Source: Treponema sp. | GTDB taxonomy: Bacteria; Spirochaetota; Spirochaetia; Treponematales; Treponemataceae | Direction of reading: 5' to 3' | NCBI GenBank assembly: GCA_023231445.1 | Contig: JALNVF010000042.1 | Location: 1 to 22,250 of the forward strand | Length of the DNA stretch: 22,250 nt | In this document: positions 21,868 to 22,250 of the stretch, piece by piece | Layout: each line of letters begins with the position of its first letter | How positions within the stretch are numbered: position 1 is the first letter of the stretch | Program-made: the position numbers and the translations under genes | Notes under the pieces: model-generated | Database searches by the model: none | What the model saw: the letters and a program-made list of their open reading frames with translations, nothing else | Told to the model about the DNA's origin: nothing

Positions 21868-22250
21868 ATGAATAAATCTGCTGTGAAAACTTTCGGTATC
21901 CTTACTTCGGGCGGAGACGCCCCGGGACTGAACGCTGCTATACGCGGAGTATGCCGTTCAGCACTAATCAATTACGGGATGAAGATTGTAGGCATCCGGA
22001 ATGGATATCGCGGACTTATCCAGGGCGATATGTTTTTGATGCAGTCTTCGGATTTCAGAGGTATTCTTACGCAGGGTGGTACGATTCTTGGAACATCGCG
22101 TGAAAAACCATTCAAAAATCCGCAGCCGGATGAGAATACCGGCCTCCTTCCTGTTGATGCAATAAAAATGAATTACAAAAAATGGGGGCTTGATGCGCTC
22201 ATGGTTCTGGGCGGCAACGGAACGAATACGACCGCGAGCATGCTTGCAGA
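21868..22250 (+). CDS. pfkA: 6-phosphofructokinase, N-terminal part (cut by window end)
   Basis: The committed step of glycolysis, phosphorylating fructose 6-phosphate. The visible 127 residues show the nucleotide-binding GILTSGGDAPGLNAAIRGV at 10-28, GYRGL, GGTILGTSREKPF at about 71-83, and VLGGNGT at about 113-119. The last replaces the GGDGS of the E. coli enzyme, so the subfamily is not the classic E. coli type; the phosphoryl donor (ATP or pyrophosphate) cannot be settled from this fragment. There is no Shine-Dalgarno before the ATG, and the promoter lies so close that the mRNA should be nearly leaderless. Divergent from ftsK. Confidence 0.93.
   Translation, partial: MNKSAVKTFGILTSGGDAPGLNAAIRGVCRSALINYGMKIVGIRNGYRGLIQGDMFLMQSSDFRGILTQGGTILGTSREKPFKNPQPDENTGLLPVDAIKMNYKKWGLDALMVLGGNGTNTTASMLA

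Noticed and set aside
1..22250. CRISPR arrays, insertion sequences, integrases, prophage genes
   Set aside because: No regularly spaced repeats, transposase or integrase motifs were found on either strand.

Overview
The window reads as chromosome of a host-associated spirochaete, most likely a Treponema. This is an inference from the moderate G+C content, the overall protein character (flavin-dependent ThyX, long-linker FtsK, a GGNGT-type phosphofructokinase) and a carbohydrate-scavenging gene set; no rRNA or species marker is present. Most of the window is ordinary chromosomal sequence. There are no CRISPR arrays, intact insertion sequences or phage genes.

Layout. At 1-113 lie two minus-strand tRNA genes in tandem, a complete tRNA-Ser(UGA) and the 5' end of another, with their own promoter. 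At 250-1715 is a two-gene plus-strand unit, a DUF308/HdeD-like membrane protein followed by thyX. At 1794-8216 is a divergent sugar locus: a cytoplasmic GH2 beta-galactosidase on minus, and on plus a periplasmic sugar-binding protein with two CUT1-type permeases but no ATPase gene. An 18-bp perfect palindrome sits midway between the two predicted promoters. Convergent to the transporter is a NarL-type response regulator/histidine kinase pair (8282-10253).

At 10317-10965 is a compact transcription unit: a near-consensus promoter overlapped by a long dyad, a leader hairpin with a U-rich tail, a 75-codon ORF overlapping an XRE-type regulator, and a clear terminator. At 10964-13739 is a minus-strand three-gene cluster of a DUF5058 membrane protein, a second small membrane protein and an M20 metallopeptidase. 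This looks like an uncharacterised uptake-plus-hydrolysis module. The 379-nt gap after it holds a row of hairpins (13807-13916) and a structured leader (about 14026-14089), then a membrane AAA+ ATPase that resembles FtsH but has no protease domain (14154-15314).

The rest is mostly housekeeping: an MscS-type channel and endonuclease III (nearly abutting on minus), metK with a strong terminator, a stand-alone CBM48/isoamylase-N domain protein, ftsK, and a divergent phosphofructokinase cut by the window end. Several start codons were moved inward from the longest ORF because of clear ribosome binding sites or promoter positions, as stated per gene. The items most worth follow-up are the protease-less FtsH homologue, the DUF5058/M20 module, the XRE mini-operon with its leader, and the non-coding hairpin island between them.
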